This document shows, one piece after another, positions 51,300 through 62,291 of a stretch of DNA of 64,000 nucleotides (positions within the stretch are counted from its first letter, which is position 1; the number at the start of each line of letters is the position of its first letter). The stretch is taken from contig JAOPHQ010002560.1 in the NCBI GenBank assembly GCA_030340625.1, forward strand, positions 368,501-432,500. The letters are read 5' to 3'. The translations under genes and the position numbers were made by a program. The notes under the pieces were generated by a model. That model ran no database searches and was not told where the DNA came from. It saw nothing but the letters and a program-made list of their open reading frames with translations. The DNA comes from Merluccius polli. Lineage: Eukaryota > Chordata > Actinopteri > Gadiformes > Merlucciidae.

Positions 51300-54097
51300 G
51301 TGCCGGGTCCAGGCTGCAATACTGATACCAATAATGTTCTCCCCCAGGAAAAGTCAGGGCCCTATGGAGTTCAGATAGCCTTCTCAATCCCTGTGATGAC
51401 AGGTAACAGAAGAATGGTTAAACTGGTGAGAAATAAAAAGGGTAAATCTGCCAATTTATTAAGTATAGCATGTCAACCTCGAAATATACCAGTGTCTCCT
51501 GCTATCTCCACAAGATTAGCTCTACTCAATATCAGATCACTAGTCAACAAATCACTGTTAGTTAATGACGTCATTATGACCTATGATCTAGATTTTTTAC
51601 TTCTTAGTGAAACATGGCTGACTGAATGTAGCTGTTGTGCTATTTTCAATGAGGCAGCACCAACAAATTTCAGTTTTATGAACAAGTGTCGAACTGGTAA
51701 GAAAGGCGGGGGACTTGCTGCCATCTTTAAATCTGTATTTCAGCGCAAGGAAATTACGTTAGATGATTTTAGCTCTTTTGAATCTCTCTGTTTTTTACTA
51801 AAAGGTCATCCAAAAGTTATTTTTTTAATCATTTATAGACCTCCAAGATACTCAGGAAAATTCATTGATGAGTTTGCTGAACTGCTGTCAGTTATCTGCA
51901 CTGATTACAACTTTTTTATCATAACAGGGGATTTTAACATTCACGTAGACAATAACATGGACAGTAATGCCAAAGAACTCTCTGCTCTACTTGACACTTT
52001 TGACCTCTTGCAACATGTGAAAGGGCCCACACACACTCGAGGCCACACTCTGGATCTGGTTATCTCTAAAGGTGTTAACATTTCTTCTGTTGATGTTAAG
52101 GACTTGGCTCTTTCTGATCATTTCTGTGTGTTCTTTGACTTACAGATCATTCCAAATGTTCAGTTAACCTTTGTGTCTGTTAAGAGAAGGTACATAAATG
52201 AGAATACCAGTGCAAAGTTTATGGAGGCTAAAGCTATGTCACCAACTGTGAGTGCAGAGTCAGTTGATGAACTCCTAGATAAATTTAACTGGACAATCTC
52301 AAATGTCATGGATGCTGTTGCACCTATTAAAACTAAGACGACCTTGATCAGAAAGAAAACACCATGGAGGATGGTAAAGGTAAAGGCTTTAAAAACAGAA
52401 TGCAGGAAAGCAGAGTGTAAGTGGAGAAAAACTAAACTTCAAATTCACCATGACCTCTACAAAATAAGTCTTTGTAATTTTAACTATGAGTTACTCAATG
52501 CTAGACACCGACACTTTTCTGAAATTATTAATAAGAACATCAACAACACTCGCACTCTATTTGCTATGGTTGATGAGCTGACAAACCCTCCTAAACAGAT
52601 AGCTCCAGAACTCCTTTCCACAGCAAAATGCAATGAATTTGCTTGCTTTTTCACTGAAAAAATCCAGTCCATAAGGTCCAAACCATTAACACAAATCAAC
52701 AAAACAATAAAATAACGCAATCCCTAAGACCTCCCAGGAATAACTCAACTGCGATGTCAGAATTGAATACAGTTGACCAAAAAACTATAGAGAAACAGTT
52801 CAGCATCTAAAACCATCAACATGCTGTCTTGACACAATGCCATCAGACTTTTTAAAAACTATTGTGAACTCTGTCCAAATAGATTTGCGACAAATACTAA
52901 ATAGCTCACTTCAATCGGGCACGTTTCCTAAATCCCTAAAAGTAGCTGCCATTAAGCCACTCTTAAAAAAGAGAACGCTGGATGCTTCCATGTTAACCAA
53001 CTACAGACCTATCTCAAATCTTCCTTTTATAGCCAAGATCGTTGAGAAAGTGGTTTTCAACTCAGCAATTTCTTGAATTCCAGTGGCCTTTTTGACAAAT
53101 TTCAATTAGGTTTCCGACCTCACCACAGTACAGAAACAGCTCTTATTAGAGTGTTAAATGATATTAGGTTAAACACTGACTCAGGCAAGGTGTCAGTTCT
53201 GGTCCTGTTGGATCTCAGTGCTGCATTTGACACTGTGGATCACAGTATATTGTTGAACAGGTTGGAAACTTGGGCAGAACTCAGCGGAACAGTCCTAGAA
53301 TGGTTCAGGTCCTACTTGGAAGAGCGGAGTTATTTTGTGACCATTGGAAATTATGAATCCAATCCAATCCAGTCATTGTGTCACTGTAGCAAGTAACAAA
53401 TTGGATGAACCAAAATGTCCTTCAATTAAATCAGGACAAAACTGAGGTAATTGTTTTTGGCAATAAAGAGAAGAGGATTGCCGTCAGTAAACATCTCGAG
53501 TCACTCTCTCTAAAAACTAGGGACCAAGTCAGAAACCTTGGCGTGCTGATAGACTCAGATTTGACCTTGAGCAGTCATATCAAATCCATCACAAAAACAG
53601 CCTTCTATCAGCTTAAGAACATATCCAGAGTGAAGGGTTTTATGTCTCAAACAGACCAGGAGAAGTTGATTCATGCTTTCATCTCCAGTAGACTCGACTA
53701 CTGTAACGGTCTTCTGACTGGACTCCCACAAAAAAGCATTAAACAGCTGCAGCTCATTCAGAATGCTGCAGCTTGAGTTTTAACCAGAACAAAGAGATCA
53801 GAGCACATTACTCCAGTTCTAAAGTCTTTACACTGGCTCCCAGTCAGCTATATAATAGATTTTAAAGTTCTGCTACTGGTATACAAATCACTGAATGGTT
53901 TAGGTCCAGAATACATGAATGACATCTTAGTAGAATACAATACAATACTGAGATCTACTGACTCAGGTCAGATAGTGGAGCCCAGAGTTCAAACTAAACA
54001 TGGTGAAGCAGCTTTTAGCTGTTATGCTGCACAAAACTGGAACAAACTACCAGTTGAACTGAAATCAGCCCCAACTGTGAACATTTTTAAGGGTTAA
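51300..54097 (+). pseudogene. LINE ORF2: endonuclease intact, reverse transcriptase deleted in core
   Basis: 51300-52715 (471 codons) holds LALLNIRSLVNKSLLVNDVI, LLLSETWLTE, VIFLIIYRPPRYSGKF, IITGDFNIHV, RGHTLDLVISKG and LALSDHFCVF: a full AP endonuclease with the catalytic Glu. RT pieces follow in 52837-53396 (NYRPISNLPFIAKIVEKVV, FRPHHSTETALIRVLNDI, LLDLSAAFDTVDHSILLNRL) and 53405-53776 (LQLNQDKTEVIVFGNK, SRLDYCNGLLTGLPQKSIKQ). Between about 53355 and 53400 the palm section with the G-V-P-Q-G and Y-A-D-D motifs is absent and replaced by a short unrelated run. A stop at 53774 and breaks near 53060 add to the damage. It cannot polymerise. Confidence 0.85.
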
Positions 54098-55016
54098 AAA
54101 CACTTCTCTTCTCCTGTGCTTATGATTGAGCTCGTTCAAAGCACTTTAAATTGTAATCTTTCATTTGCACTATGTCCTTTTAAATCATTACTTTATGCTG
54201 CTCTATTATAGTATTTTATTTCTCTCTCTTTCTATTCTTCTGTTTTATTTATTTTTTTTAATTTCAATTTTTTTTAATTTCAATTCTTACTGTTAAATGT
54301 TTGTTTTATGTAAAGCGCATTGAGTTGCCATTGTGTATGAAATGCGCTATATAAATAAAGCTGCCTTGCCTTGCCTTTACTTTAAGTTCCGCTCTTGTTT
54401 GCAATGCTGCGGTTTCGGCAAAGAGGAAACAGCCAGGTCACCGGACTTGCCGCTCCTGTGTCAGCACAGAGCAGGCACATTTTCCTGCTCTGTGCTTAGA
54501 TGTTGTGTTTAGATGTTGCGCCGTCACGCGAGTCACGTGACGCAAAGCAAACAAACGAGCGGAGCAACAGAAGAATGGCAGGAGAGAGGAAGAGGAGCGC
54601 CGTGTGGCTTTATTTTCAAGCCAAAAGTGAGACAACGGCAAAATGTGTTATTTGTAAAAAGCTTGTCAAATATAGTGGAAACACTACCAATTCATATAAA
54701 CATATAAAAAACCACCCCAAAGAAAACACGGAGCTACAAAAACGGAGAGAGGAGGAGAGAAATCCCCCACCCCCTGGCCCCGCTGCAAGACCCCTAGTCC
54801 AGAGGCAGAGGTCATTGGCAGAGGCTTTTCAGCATGGCAGAGAATATCCAGGCAGGTTATAGTGTTGAAAGTAACAAAGTGAAACTGTTATTTATTACTT
54901 TAGCCAACTCAAAAAGTATAAATTATGCTAAGACCTTGATGTAATACTTTTATCCCATTGAAATGTGTTATTTAAATGAATACATTTACTGGAATTGAAA
55001 CACATATACTGAATAT

Positions 55017-55908
55017 TAGGGATGAGCGAGTACAGCATTATCTGTATCTGTATCTGTATCTGTTAACCATATGAATTATCTGTATCTGTACTCGGAGTGG
55101 GCGGGACCTAACCCGGAAGTGGGCGGGATTTAACCCAGACGTGGGTCGGGTTGTCTTGAAATGAGCGAGGTTTTAACCGGTTGTTATTTTAAGCATGCAA
55201 TTGATATGGGTTGATCAGAAATTGTTATTTATTGCTGATTAGAAAAGTATTTACAGGACAGCATCAGCATTGAAAAAAAAAAAAAAAAAAACTCCGACGA
55301 CCGGCAGGGAGAGGGAGAGAGAGAGTGTGTGTGTGTGTGTATGTGTGTGTGTAGCTTGATTTCCAATATTTATACCACTACTAGCTTTATTTTTTCACGA
55401 AATACAGCAAGAAAGTGTCGGACACCGTGCGTGAGGTAAAAAAAAAACTGGTTAGAGCCAGGCAGCCAGATGACGGTTAAAAAAAGAAAAATCTGCGTCT
55501 CCGACAGGCTGAGACGCAACGCGAGTCGGCACCACGTCTGAACGAACCCAAGTTTACCAGAACTCTACTGGTTCATAAGTAAGTACCAACCTAAGTAATA
55601 ACAAACCTGAAGCTGAAGAAACCCTAAACATTAACGGAAAACGACCCGCGAACCTGAGTGACTGAGGGAGAGACAGAGAGCTGTTCTGTGTGTGAGTGAT
55701 CAGAGTGGGACACAACACATCTGCATTGTGTAGGGGAGGGGCGCTGTAGCCTATCACAGAACGCTGACACAGTCAGCTACCCAATGAGGATTTTCATTCA
55801 ATCCGAGCACAGATATTGACTCGTATTACTCGTATAATACTCGTACTCGGCAAAAGTGCTTTATCCGTACCGGATACTCGTTTCAGCCGAGTATCCGGCT
55901 CAACTCTA
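55017..55908. mobile_element. Non-autonomous hAT with perfect 8-bp TSD
   Basis: CTGAATAT flanks both sides exactly (55009-55016, 55909-55916). Ends TAGGGATGAGC and (inverse) TAGAGTTGAGC are imperfect inverts. Left subterminal zone repeats TATCTG; right zone repeats ACTCGTA/ATACTCG. No coding capacity. A (A)n run lies near 55274 and a (GT)n patch near 55325. Confidence 0.88.
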
Positions 55909-56576
55909 CTGAATATAATATGGCTCAGAATTTATTGAATATTATTGCCCTTTTGTGTTAACTGTTAAAGGGCTACTGTATGATTACTGCATTTAAACTA
56001 CACATATATGTGCTAAAGGCTTATTTATTTTATTATTTCACTTATCTGATTCCCCAAGAGCAGAAGAGATCACAAAAAGCCTGGCAGAGATGATTGTGAA
56101 AGACCTGCAACCTCTTTCCATAGTGGAGGATGATGGCTTCAGGAATTTTGTGAAGACACTTGACCCCCGGTACAAAATTCCAGGCAGAAAATCTTTAATG
56201 GAGAGGAAAATACCAGCTCTTTATGAAGACTGTTGTGCTAAGGTTAGAAAGGCACTGAGTGGTGTGGACAGTGTTGTGCTCACCAGTGACATGTGGACAT
56301 CAAGAGCCACAGAGGCATATTTAACAGTCTCATGCCACATCATCGACGAAAACTGGCAAATGGTGGCATATGTGCTAGAAACGTGCTATGTTCCTGGACA
56401 ACACACTGCAGACAATATCTGTGCACAATTAACCAGAATCACAGAAGAATGGGGCATAACAGACAAGATTCTGGCTGTTGTAACAGACAATGGTGCCAAC
56501 ATGGTTGCTGCTGTGCGCAAAGCAGGATGGGCACACTACCCATGTTTTGCACACACTTTAAATTTGGTGGTAAAAG

Positions 56577-57139
56577 TATGGAAGTAAATCTGTGCCATCG
56601 GGTTTTGAAAATAAAAAAACATTGAATACAAACGCGCGATCCGGCTTGATGCTGCGCCGGACGCCGGACAGGGCATTGAAAAACCGGACAGTCTCTGGCC
56701 ACCCTATTGCTGCTGTTGCCGTTGGACATGGCTAAAATATCAAGTAAATCTGCTTTGCCCTCCCGCGTGAGCGTCAGTTATCCAACGAGTGACGTCGCCC
56801 ACTCGCTCTCCTTGCTTGACCGCGATCTAGCATCTAGGATCGATTGCTCTTCCTTGGGTCCCCGGATGTTAACACTGAATTTCGTACATTGAATTTTGAG
56901 GCTGACTTTGGCAGGTTGAATTTTGGGACATTGAAAATATTTGAGTTGAATTTTTTAACGTTTAATTTTTTAACATTGAAAAATAAAGGTGAAAATGATT
57001 TATTGAAAATGTTAAGAGTTATATTCAGAGGCAAAAAATTCAGATATGTTATTTCAATGCATAAATATTCAGTGCTTATAATTCAATGGGTTTTTATTTT
57101 TAATTTATTAAAACCCGATGGCACAGATTTACTTCCATA
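56577..57139. mobile_element. TIR element with TAAAAG 6-bp flanks
   Basis: Ends TATGGAAGTAAATCTGTGCC and its inverse extend about 40-45 bp with few mismatches. TAAAAG lies at 56571-56576 and 57140-57145. It interrupts the transposase between NLVVK and DSIK. The interior repeats TTGAATTTT-type units (56880-57000) and carries a fragment (56635-56710) shared with 37350-37430. The superfamily is not assigned; a 6-bp duplication would be unusual. Confidence 0.7.
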
Positions 57140-57700
57140 TAAAAGACTCCATTAAAGCTCTGCCTGACTTGCTTGAGCTTCAGCAGAAAAGCAGTGCTAT
57201 TGTTGCTTTCTTTCACCACAGCACTAAAGCTGCAGACAAGCTCAAAGACAAAAAAAACTAATTCAAGCAGTTGAGACAAGGTGGAACTCTATATTCTACA
57301 TGTGGGAGAGATTGCTTGAGCAAAAGGAGGCAGTTACCACAGTCCGCTGTCTCCTTGGAAAGAGCTCACTTTGTTTAAATGAGGAAGAATGGTCTGTCAT
57401 CCGTCTCTCCATCAGTGCACTGAGACCATTTGAGGAAGCAACCAGAGAGATGTCAACTGAAAAACATGTTTCTGTGTCCAAGGTGATTCCCCTGGTGTCA
57501 CTGCTTCTCAGAACCACTAAAGCTTCAGAGTCTCAAGGTAGCAAGCTAGCTGCTCAGCTGTCAGGGCAGTGTCACCGTCGTTTTAACCCTATTGAAACAT
57601 TTTATGGTCTTGCTGTCTGCACCTTCTTGGACAACAGATTTAAAAACCTGGGATTCCGTTGGGATACGTTGACCGTGTAAAAGCTTGACATCTAACTGAA

Positions 57701-57950
57701 ATGCAGTCCGTGAGTCAGATGTCAGCAAATTCATTGTCTGCCACCAGCTCTGCCCCCAGCTTTGCCACCAGCTCTGCCACCATCTCTGCCCCCAGCTCTG
57801 CCCCCAGCTCTGCCCTCAGCTCTGCCACCAGCTCTGCCCCCAGCTCTGCCACCATCTCTGCCCCCAGCTCTGCCCCAACTCCTGAAACTACCTCAAGTAT
57901 ACTACGATCCAGTCAAGCTACCAACCCAGTTCGCTTTTCTCAACACATAC
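57701..57950 (+). repeat. 12-bp minisatellite encoding Ser-Ser-Ala-Pro/Thr repeats
   Basis: AGCTCTGCCACC / AGCTCTGCCCCC units recur about 12 times from 57744 to 57890. The open frame from 57701 encodes SSAPSSATSSAP repeats. It is probably non-coding tail of the hAT gene, since the transposase frame ends at 57680. No gene is seen in 57951-58153. Confidence 0.7.
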
Positions 57951-58153
57951 TAAAGAATTTGTGTCTGCTTTCATGTCTCCATTGCAGATTAAATGAATGA
58001 ATAAACTCACGGTTTTCCTCCTGTTTTCTTCTACTCCACCCAACGCAAACCCCTGCTGCTGATACTTGTTTGTGCAAAGCAATACTCCAACTATGGTATT
58101 ACTATGCAATGCACATCATTACAATAGCCTTTGCCTGTTCCCAAATAAAATGA

Positions 58154-58541
58154 CTAGGGCTGCCCCCGACTTTCTTAGTCGACTCATAGTCGCCATTTGA
58201 AGCCAATAGTCGACTAATCGTTGCACTTTTAATGTAATTATTTTGATTTATTTTTTGGGGCATCAGAAAGTGTTTTGAGTTCCAAGGGTGAGAGGGTTAT
58301 AAAAGAAACACTGTTAACCTTGTGCTACTTTACAGATAATACAATACCGTAATAATCAGCCTTTAAAATATAATTTTTACAAGCACACGCAAGAAGCGGC
58401 CCGCCTATTAACGGCACGGACCAAGCGGTTCTGAAGGTTGGAACAACCAGGAAGGAGACATTAACCCCTTTAATAATCATATTTAACCGTATAACTGCAA
58501 ACTGTGTTTGTTGGTATTTTGGTGTCCGGTGCGTGTGGATG
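58154..58541 (+). mobile_element. Left end of a hAT with TAGTCGAC motifs
   Basis: TAGGGCTGCCCCCGACTTTC begins a hAT-type end with repeats of TAGTCGACT (58178, 58208). 58480-58541 (AACCGTATAACTGCAAACTG to GGTGTCCGGTGCGTGTGGATG) matches the core of the hAT elements at 6424 and 21647. It is cut by a LINE at about 58542; the right end is beyond the window or lost. Confidence 0.6.
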
Positions 58542-61500
58542 TCCCCCCCCTCTCTAAGATGGCGCCGTGGACGGCTGCCTCGGTGTGTTGGTGCGCGCTG
58601 TTTTGTTTTGTGCTTTAACTCTGTTTTTGGTGATTGTACCCTGAGCTATTTCACCAGTTAAGAGCTCAGGAACATCAGGGTAACAACACCAGATGATTTA
58701 TTTCCTACTTTTCTTCTCCCTACACTGGAAATTTTGGACATTCTGGTCAAAGGTGTGCATTCCTTTGCTCACACAGTGAAACGCCGGAAGAGAGGGAGAC
58801 GGGCCGGTGCGCTTGTGCGTCTTCGCCAGCTCGGATTACGCACACCTTTACCGGGAATATTTCTCTCTAACGTGTGTTCTCTGCCCAACAAACTGGAGGA
58901 ATTACAACTGCTGTTGGGGAACAACAGGGACTTTCCTTCATCTGCCGTTTTGTGCTTCACGGAGATGTGGCTTAGTGGACTAATACCGGACTCTGCGCTG
59001 CACCTGGCAGGCTTCCAACTCTGCAGAGCGGACAGAGACACTGAACTTTCCGGCAAAACTAAAGGTGGAGGAATCTGTTTCTACATCAACAGCGGTTGGT
59101 GCAACGACGTGACAGTGATCCAGCAGCACTGTTCTCCTGATCTGGAATCTTTCATCATAAACTGTAAGCCTTTTTATTCACCCCGTGAGTTTGCTTCATT
59201 CATTCTGGTCGGTGTTTACATCCCGCCGCAGGCCAATGTGCAGGACGCACAGCGCATGCTGGCCGACCAGATCCTGTGTGTGGAGCGGACCAACCCAGAC
59301 TATTTAGTTATTGTCCTTGGTGACTTTAACAAAGGGAATCTCACTCACAATTTCCCTAAATACAGACAGGTTATTAAATGCCCGACCAGGGGGGAGAACA
59401 TTCTGGATCACTGTTACACCACAGTCAGGGAAGCTTATCACACCGTCCCCGCGCTGCACTGGGCCACTCTGACCACGTCATGGTCCACCTGATTCCTGCG
59501 TACAGGCAGAAACTAAAGCTCTGCAAACCTGTAGTGAGGACTTCAAGGAAGTGGACCAGTGAGGCGGTGGAGGTTCTCCAGGCATGTTTGGACTCCACTG
59601 ACTGGGATGTGTTCAGGACTGCTACCAACAGTCTGGATGAGTACACAGAGGCTGTGACGTCATACATCAGCTTCTGTGAGGACTGCTGTGTACCATCATG
59701 CACCAGGGTGATTTACAACAATGACAAACCCTGGTTCACAGCCAAACTGCGAAGGTTAAGGTTGGATAAGGAAGAGGCTTTCAGGAGTGGGGACAAAGAC
59801 AGATTCAAAGAGGCAAAGTACAAGTTTAGCAAGGCGGTGAAAGAGGCTAAACGACTGTACTCTGAGAAGCTCCAACATCAATTCTCAGCCAACGACTCTG
59901 CATCTGTTTGGAAGGGGCTCAGGCAGATCACCAACTACAAGCCTAAAGCCCCCCACTCCATCAACGACCAATGCCTAGCCAACGACCTGAACGAGTTCTA
60001 CTGCCGCTTTGAGAGACAAAGGGACAGTCCTGCAACCATCCCCCACGACTCCTTCCAACAACTCCAGCTCCAGTGTATCACCTCCACCTCCCCCTCCTCA
60101 GCAGGGGCCTGGGCACCTCCACCAATGGTCCCCCCCCACTCCCCCACCCACCTCAGTGACGACTCTTTCCATCCATGAGAGGGACGTCAACAAACTCTTC
60201 AGGAGACAGAACCCCCGGAAAGCAGCTGGACCGGATTCTGTCTCCCCATCCACCTTGAAGCACTGCGCTGATCAGCTGTCTCCAGTGTTCACAGACATTT
60301 TCAACACCTCACTGGAGACATGTCACGTGCCAGCCTGCTTCAAGACCTCTACAATCATCCCTGTTCCCAAGAAGCCAAGGACCACAGGACTTAACGACTT
60401 CAGACCCGTTGCCCTGACCTCTGTGGTCATGAAGTCCTTTGAGCGCCTTGTGCTGTCACACCTGAAAGACATCACCGACCCCTTTCTGGACCCCCTGCAG
60501 TTCATCTACAGAGCCAACAGGTCTGTAGACGATGCAGTCAACTTGGCCCTCCATTACATCCTCCAGCACCTGGACTCCGCAGGAACCTACGCCAGGATCC
60601 TGTGTGTGGATTTCAGCTCTGCCTTTAACACCATCATCCCGGCTCTGCTTCAGGAGAAGCTCTCCCAGCTGAGTGTGCCTGACTCCACCTGCAGGTGGAT
60701 CACTGACTTCCTGTCTGACAGGAAGCAGCATGTGAAGCTGGGAAAACATGTCTCCGACTCCCAGTCAATCAGTACCGGTTCCCCCCAGGGCTGTGTTCTT
60801 TCCCCTCTGCTCTTCTCCCTGTACACGAACAGCTGCACCTCCAGTCACCAGTTCGTCAAGCTTCTGAAGTTTGCGGATGACACCCTCATCGGACTCATTT
60901 CTGATGGTGACGAGTCTGCCTACAGGTGGTAGGCTGACCATCTGGTGACATGGTGCCACCGAAATAACCTAGAGCTCAACGCTCTAAAGACAGTGGAGAT
61001 GGTTGTGGATTTCAGGAAGAATTCAGCCTCACCTGCCCCCATCACCCTCTGTGACTCCACAATTGACACTGTGGAGTCCTTCAGCTTTCTGGGAACCATC
61101 ATCTCCCAGGACCTCAAGTGGGAGCTGAACATCAGCTCCCTCATTAAGAAAGCCCAGCAGAGGATGTACTTCCTGCGGCAGCTGAAGAAATTCAACCTGC
61201 CAAGGACAATGATGGTGCACTTCTACTCCTCCATCATTGAGTCCATCCTCACCTCCTCCATCACCATCTGGTACGCTGCTGCCACCGCCAAGGACAAGGG
61301 CAGACTGCACCGTGTCATTCGGTCTGCAGAGAAGGTGATTGGCTGCAATCTGCCAGGACCTGTACACCTCCAGGACCCTGAGGTGTGCAGGAAAGATTGT
61401 GGCTGATTTCTCCCACCCCGGACACAAACTCTTTGAGACACTCCCCTCTGGTAGGAGGCTGCGGTCCATCAGGACCAAAACCTCACGCCACAAGAACAGT

Positions 61501-61552
61501 TTTTTCCCATCCGCCACTAGCCTGATCAACAAGGCCCGGACCTAAATGCTAC
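58542..61552 (+). mobile_element. Near full-length CR1/L2/Rex1-like LINE, 3' UTR hit by an ERV
   Basis: The 5' UTR starts near CTCTCTAAGATGGCGCCG and the coding region runs to a TAA at 61543-61545. The ERV LTR begins seven bases later, so the LINE's 3' tail lies on the far side of the ERV, outside the window. Confidence 0.75.
58734..61545 (+). pseudogene. LINE ORF2: endonuclease and reverse transcriptase with few lesions
   Basis: 58734-59492: FLSNVCSLPNKLEELQLLLG, VLCFTEMWLSGLIPDSAL, GGGICFYINSGWCNDV, FILVGVYIPPQANV, VIVLGDFNKGNL. A frameshift near 59455 leads to ALGHSDHVMVHLIPAYRQKL (59378-60178 frame). A second shift near 60150 leads to the RT: NPRKAAGPDSVSPSTLKHCA, FRPVALTSVVMKSFERLVLS, LCVDFSSAFNTIIPALLQEK, STGSPQGCVLSPLLFSLYTN and KFADDTLIGLISDGDESAYRW. 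A TAG at 60930 follows the Trp where I expect Glu, and the same frame continues with HLVTWCHRNNLELNALKTVE to ESILTSSITIWY and a C-terminal FETLPSGRRLRSIRTKTS, after another shift near 61385. Catalytic residues are kept, but the gene is not open. Confidence 0.85.
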
Positions 61553-61617
61553 TGTTGTTGAAAAATTGACCCCCTAAATGATTGTTGTTTGAACGACCCA
61601 GACGGTAGCCATACTGA

Positions 61618-61686
61618 GTTGATAAGTTCAGCTTGCACTCCCCGAACTGTATTCTGCTAAGTTGATAAGTTCAGCTCGCACTCCCC
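61618..61686 (+). promoter_or_regulatory. Duplicated 26-bp U3 element
   Basis: GTTGATAAGTTCAGC-T/C-TGCACTCCCC-like units at 61618-61643 and 61661-61686 differ at one position and start 43 bp apart. Duplicated U3 boxes often act as enhancers in retroviral LTRs; the role here is inferred. Confidence 0.6.
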
Positions 61687-62115
61687 AAATGAATAAGAGT
61701 ACCATTAAAATGAATAAGGGTCCCATTACTGATTGGCCCCGATCTCTGCAAGGTTGTTGTTTGCCCAGCTTAGATGTGCATGAAATATGGGGACATCGAC
61801 TGTCTCAAAAGAACCTGGCTGTAGATCTGAGAGCTGGAAAATGCATTAAGGACTGATAGGGACCTACACATGCTTTTAAGAACCCCGCAGCAAAGCCAGA
61901 CTGTCTCAGAACTCTATGTCACACCAGATATCGGGAACTGAAACAGACCATACTGTCACTGAACTCTATGACACCTCAGAAATCAAGAACTGTACCATGA
62001 CGGTTTCTGGGCAATGGCGCTCTCGCCATAAGGAACTACTCCAAAATAACCACTCACTGAAGACTGAATGAGGAACATACAAGAACTAGCCGGGGGAGGG
62101 GGGCCTGAATCTGGC

Positions 62116-62123
62116 TATAAGAA
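62116..62123 (+). promoter_or_regulatory. LTR TATA box
   Basis: TATAAGAA lies about 170 bp before the AATAAA signal, consistent with a retroviral U3/R layout. The transcription start would be about 25-30 bp downstream, near the CTCCCCC run. Confidence 0.6.
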
Positions 62124-62285
62124 GAAGACCGTACTCTCCCCCAGCGCGCGTCCGGAGACAAGCTCTAAGCAGAGAGGTGTCTCAGTCCCCTTGGGGATTT
62201 TTTGGTACCAAATCGGTTACGTGTCACTCTCACTCTGTGCTCATTTTGATCAGATGCCGTACTTTGTAATTCTACTAAGTTGTTA

Positions 62286-62291
62286 AATAAA
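62286..62291 (+). terminator. LTR polyadenylation signal AATAAA
   Basis: AATAAA inside TTAAATAAATCC, followed by a GT/T-rich zone (GTTGTACCAGCCTTTTTTC), typical of an LTR R/U5 boundary. Confidence 0.6.

Larger units (their letters stand above)
50113..54378 (+). mobile_element. L2-like LINE with ORF1 and ORF2
   Basis: ORF1 (50118-51286, one frameshift) is followed by ORF2 (51300-54097, broken). The 3' end has GCGCTATATAAATAAAGCTGCC and a (TGCCT)n tail at 54360-54378. Layout and motifs match L2/CR1-type LINEs. Confidence 0.8.
54574..57680 (+). pseudogene. BED-finger hAT transposase (ZBED1/ZBED4-like), cut by two insertions
   Basis: 54574-54858 starts MAGERKRSAVWLYFQAKSET and has a BED finger (KCVICKKLVKYSG...SYKHIKNHP). 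It is cut by a hAT at 55017-55908. 56060-56576 resumes with AEEITKSLAEMIVKDLQPLS, VLTSDMWTSRATEAYLTVSC, AVVTDNGANMVAA and CFAHTLNLVVK. A TIR element at 56577-57139 interrupts; 57145-57680 continues with DSIKALPDLLELQQKS, a frameshift, and MWERLLEQKEAVTTVRCLLG with LSISALRPFEEATREMS. A Ser/Ala/Pro repeat follows (57701-57950). The C-terminal dimerisation domain is missing. Removing the second insertion plus one copy of its TAAAAG flank rejoins the codons in frame. The family cuts and pastes hAT elements; this copy is dead. Confidence 0.8.

Noticed and set aside
50886..51387. Gly/Leu/Val repeat frames on the minus strand
   Set aside because: Antisense of the 33-bp minisatellite in ORF1.
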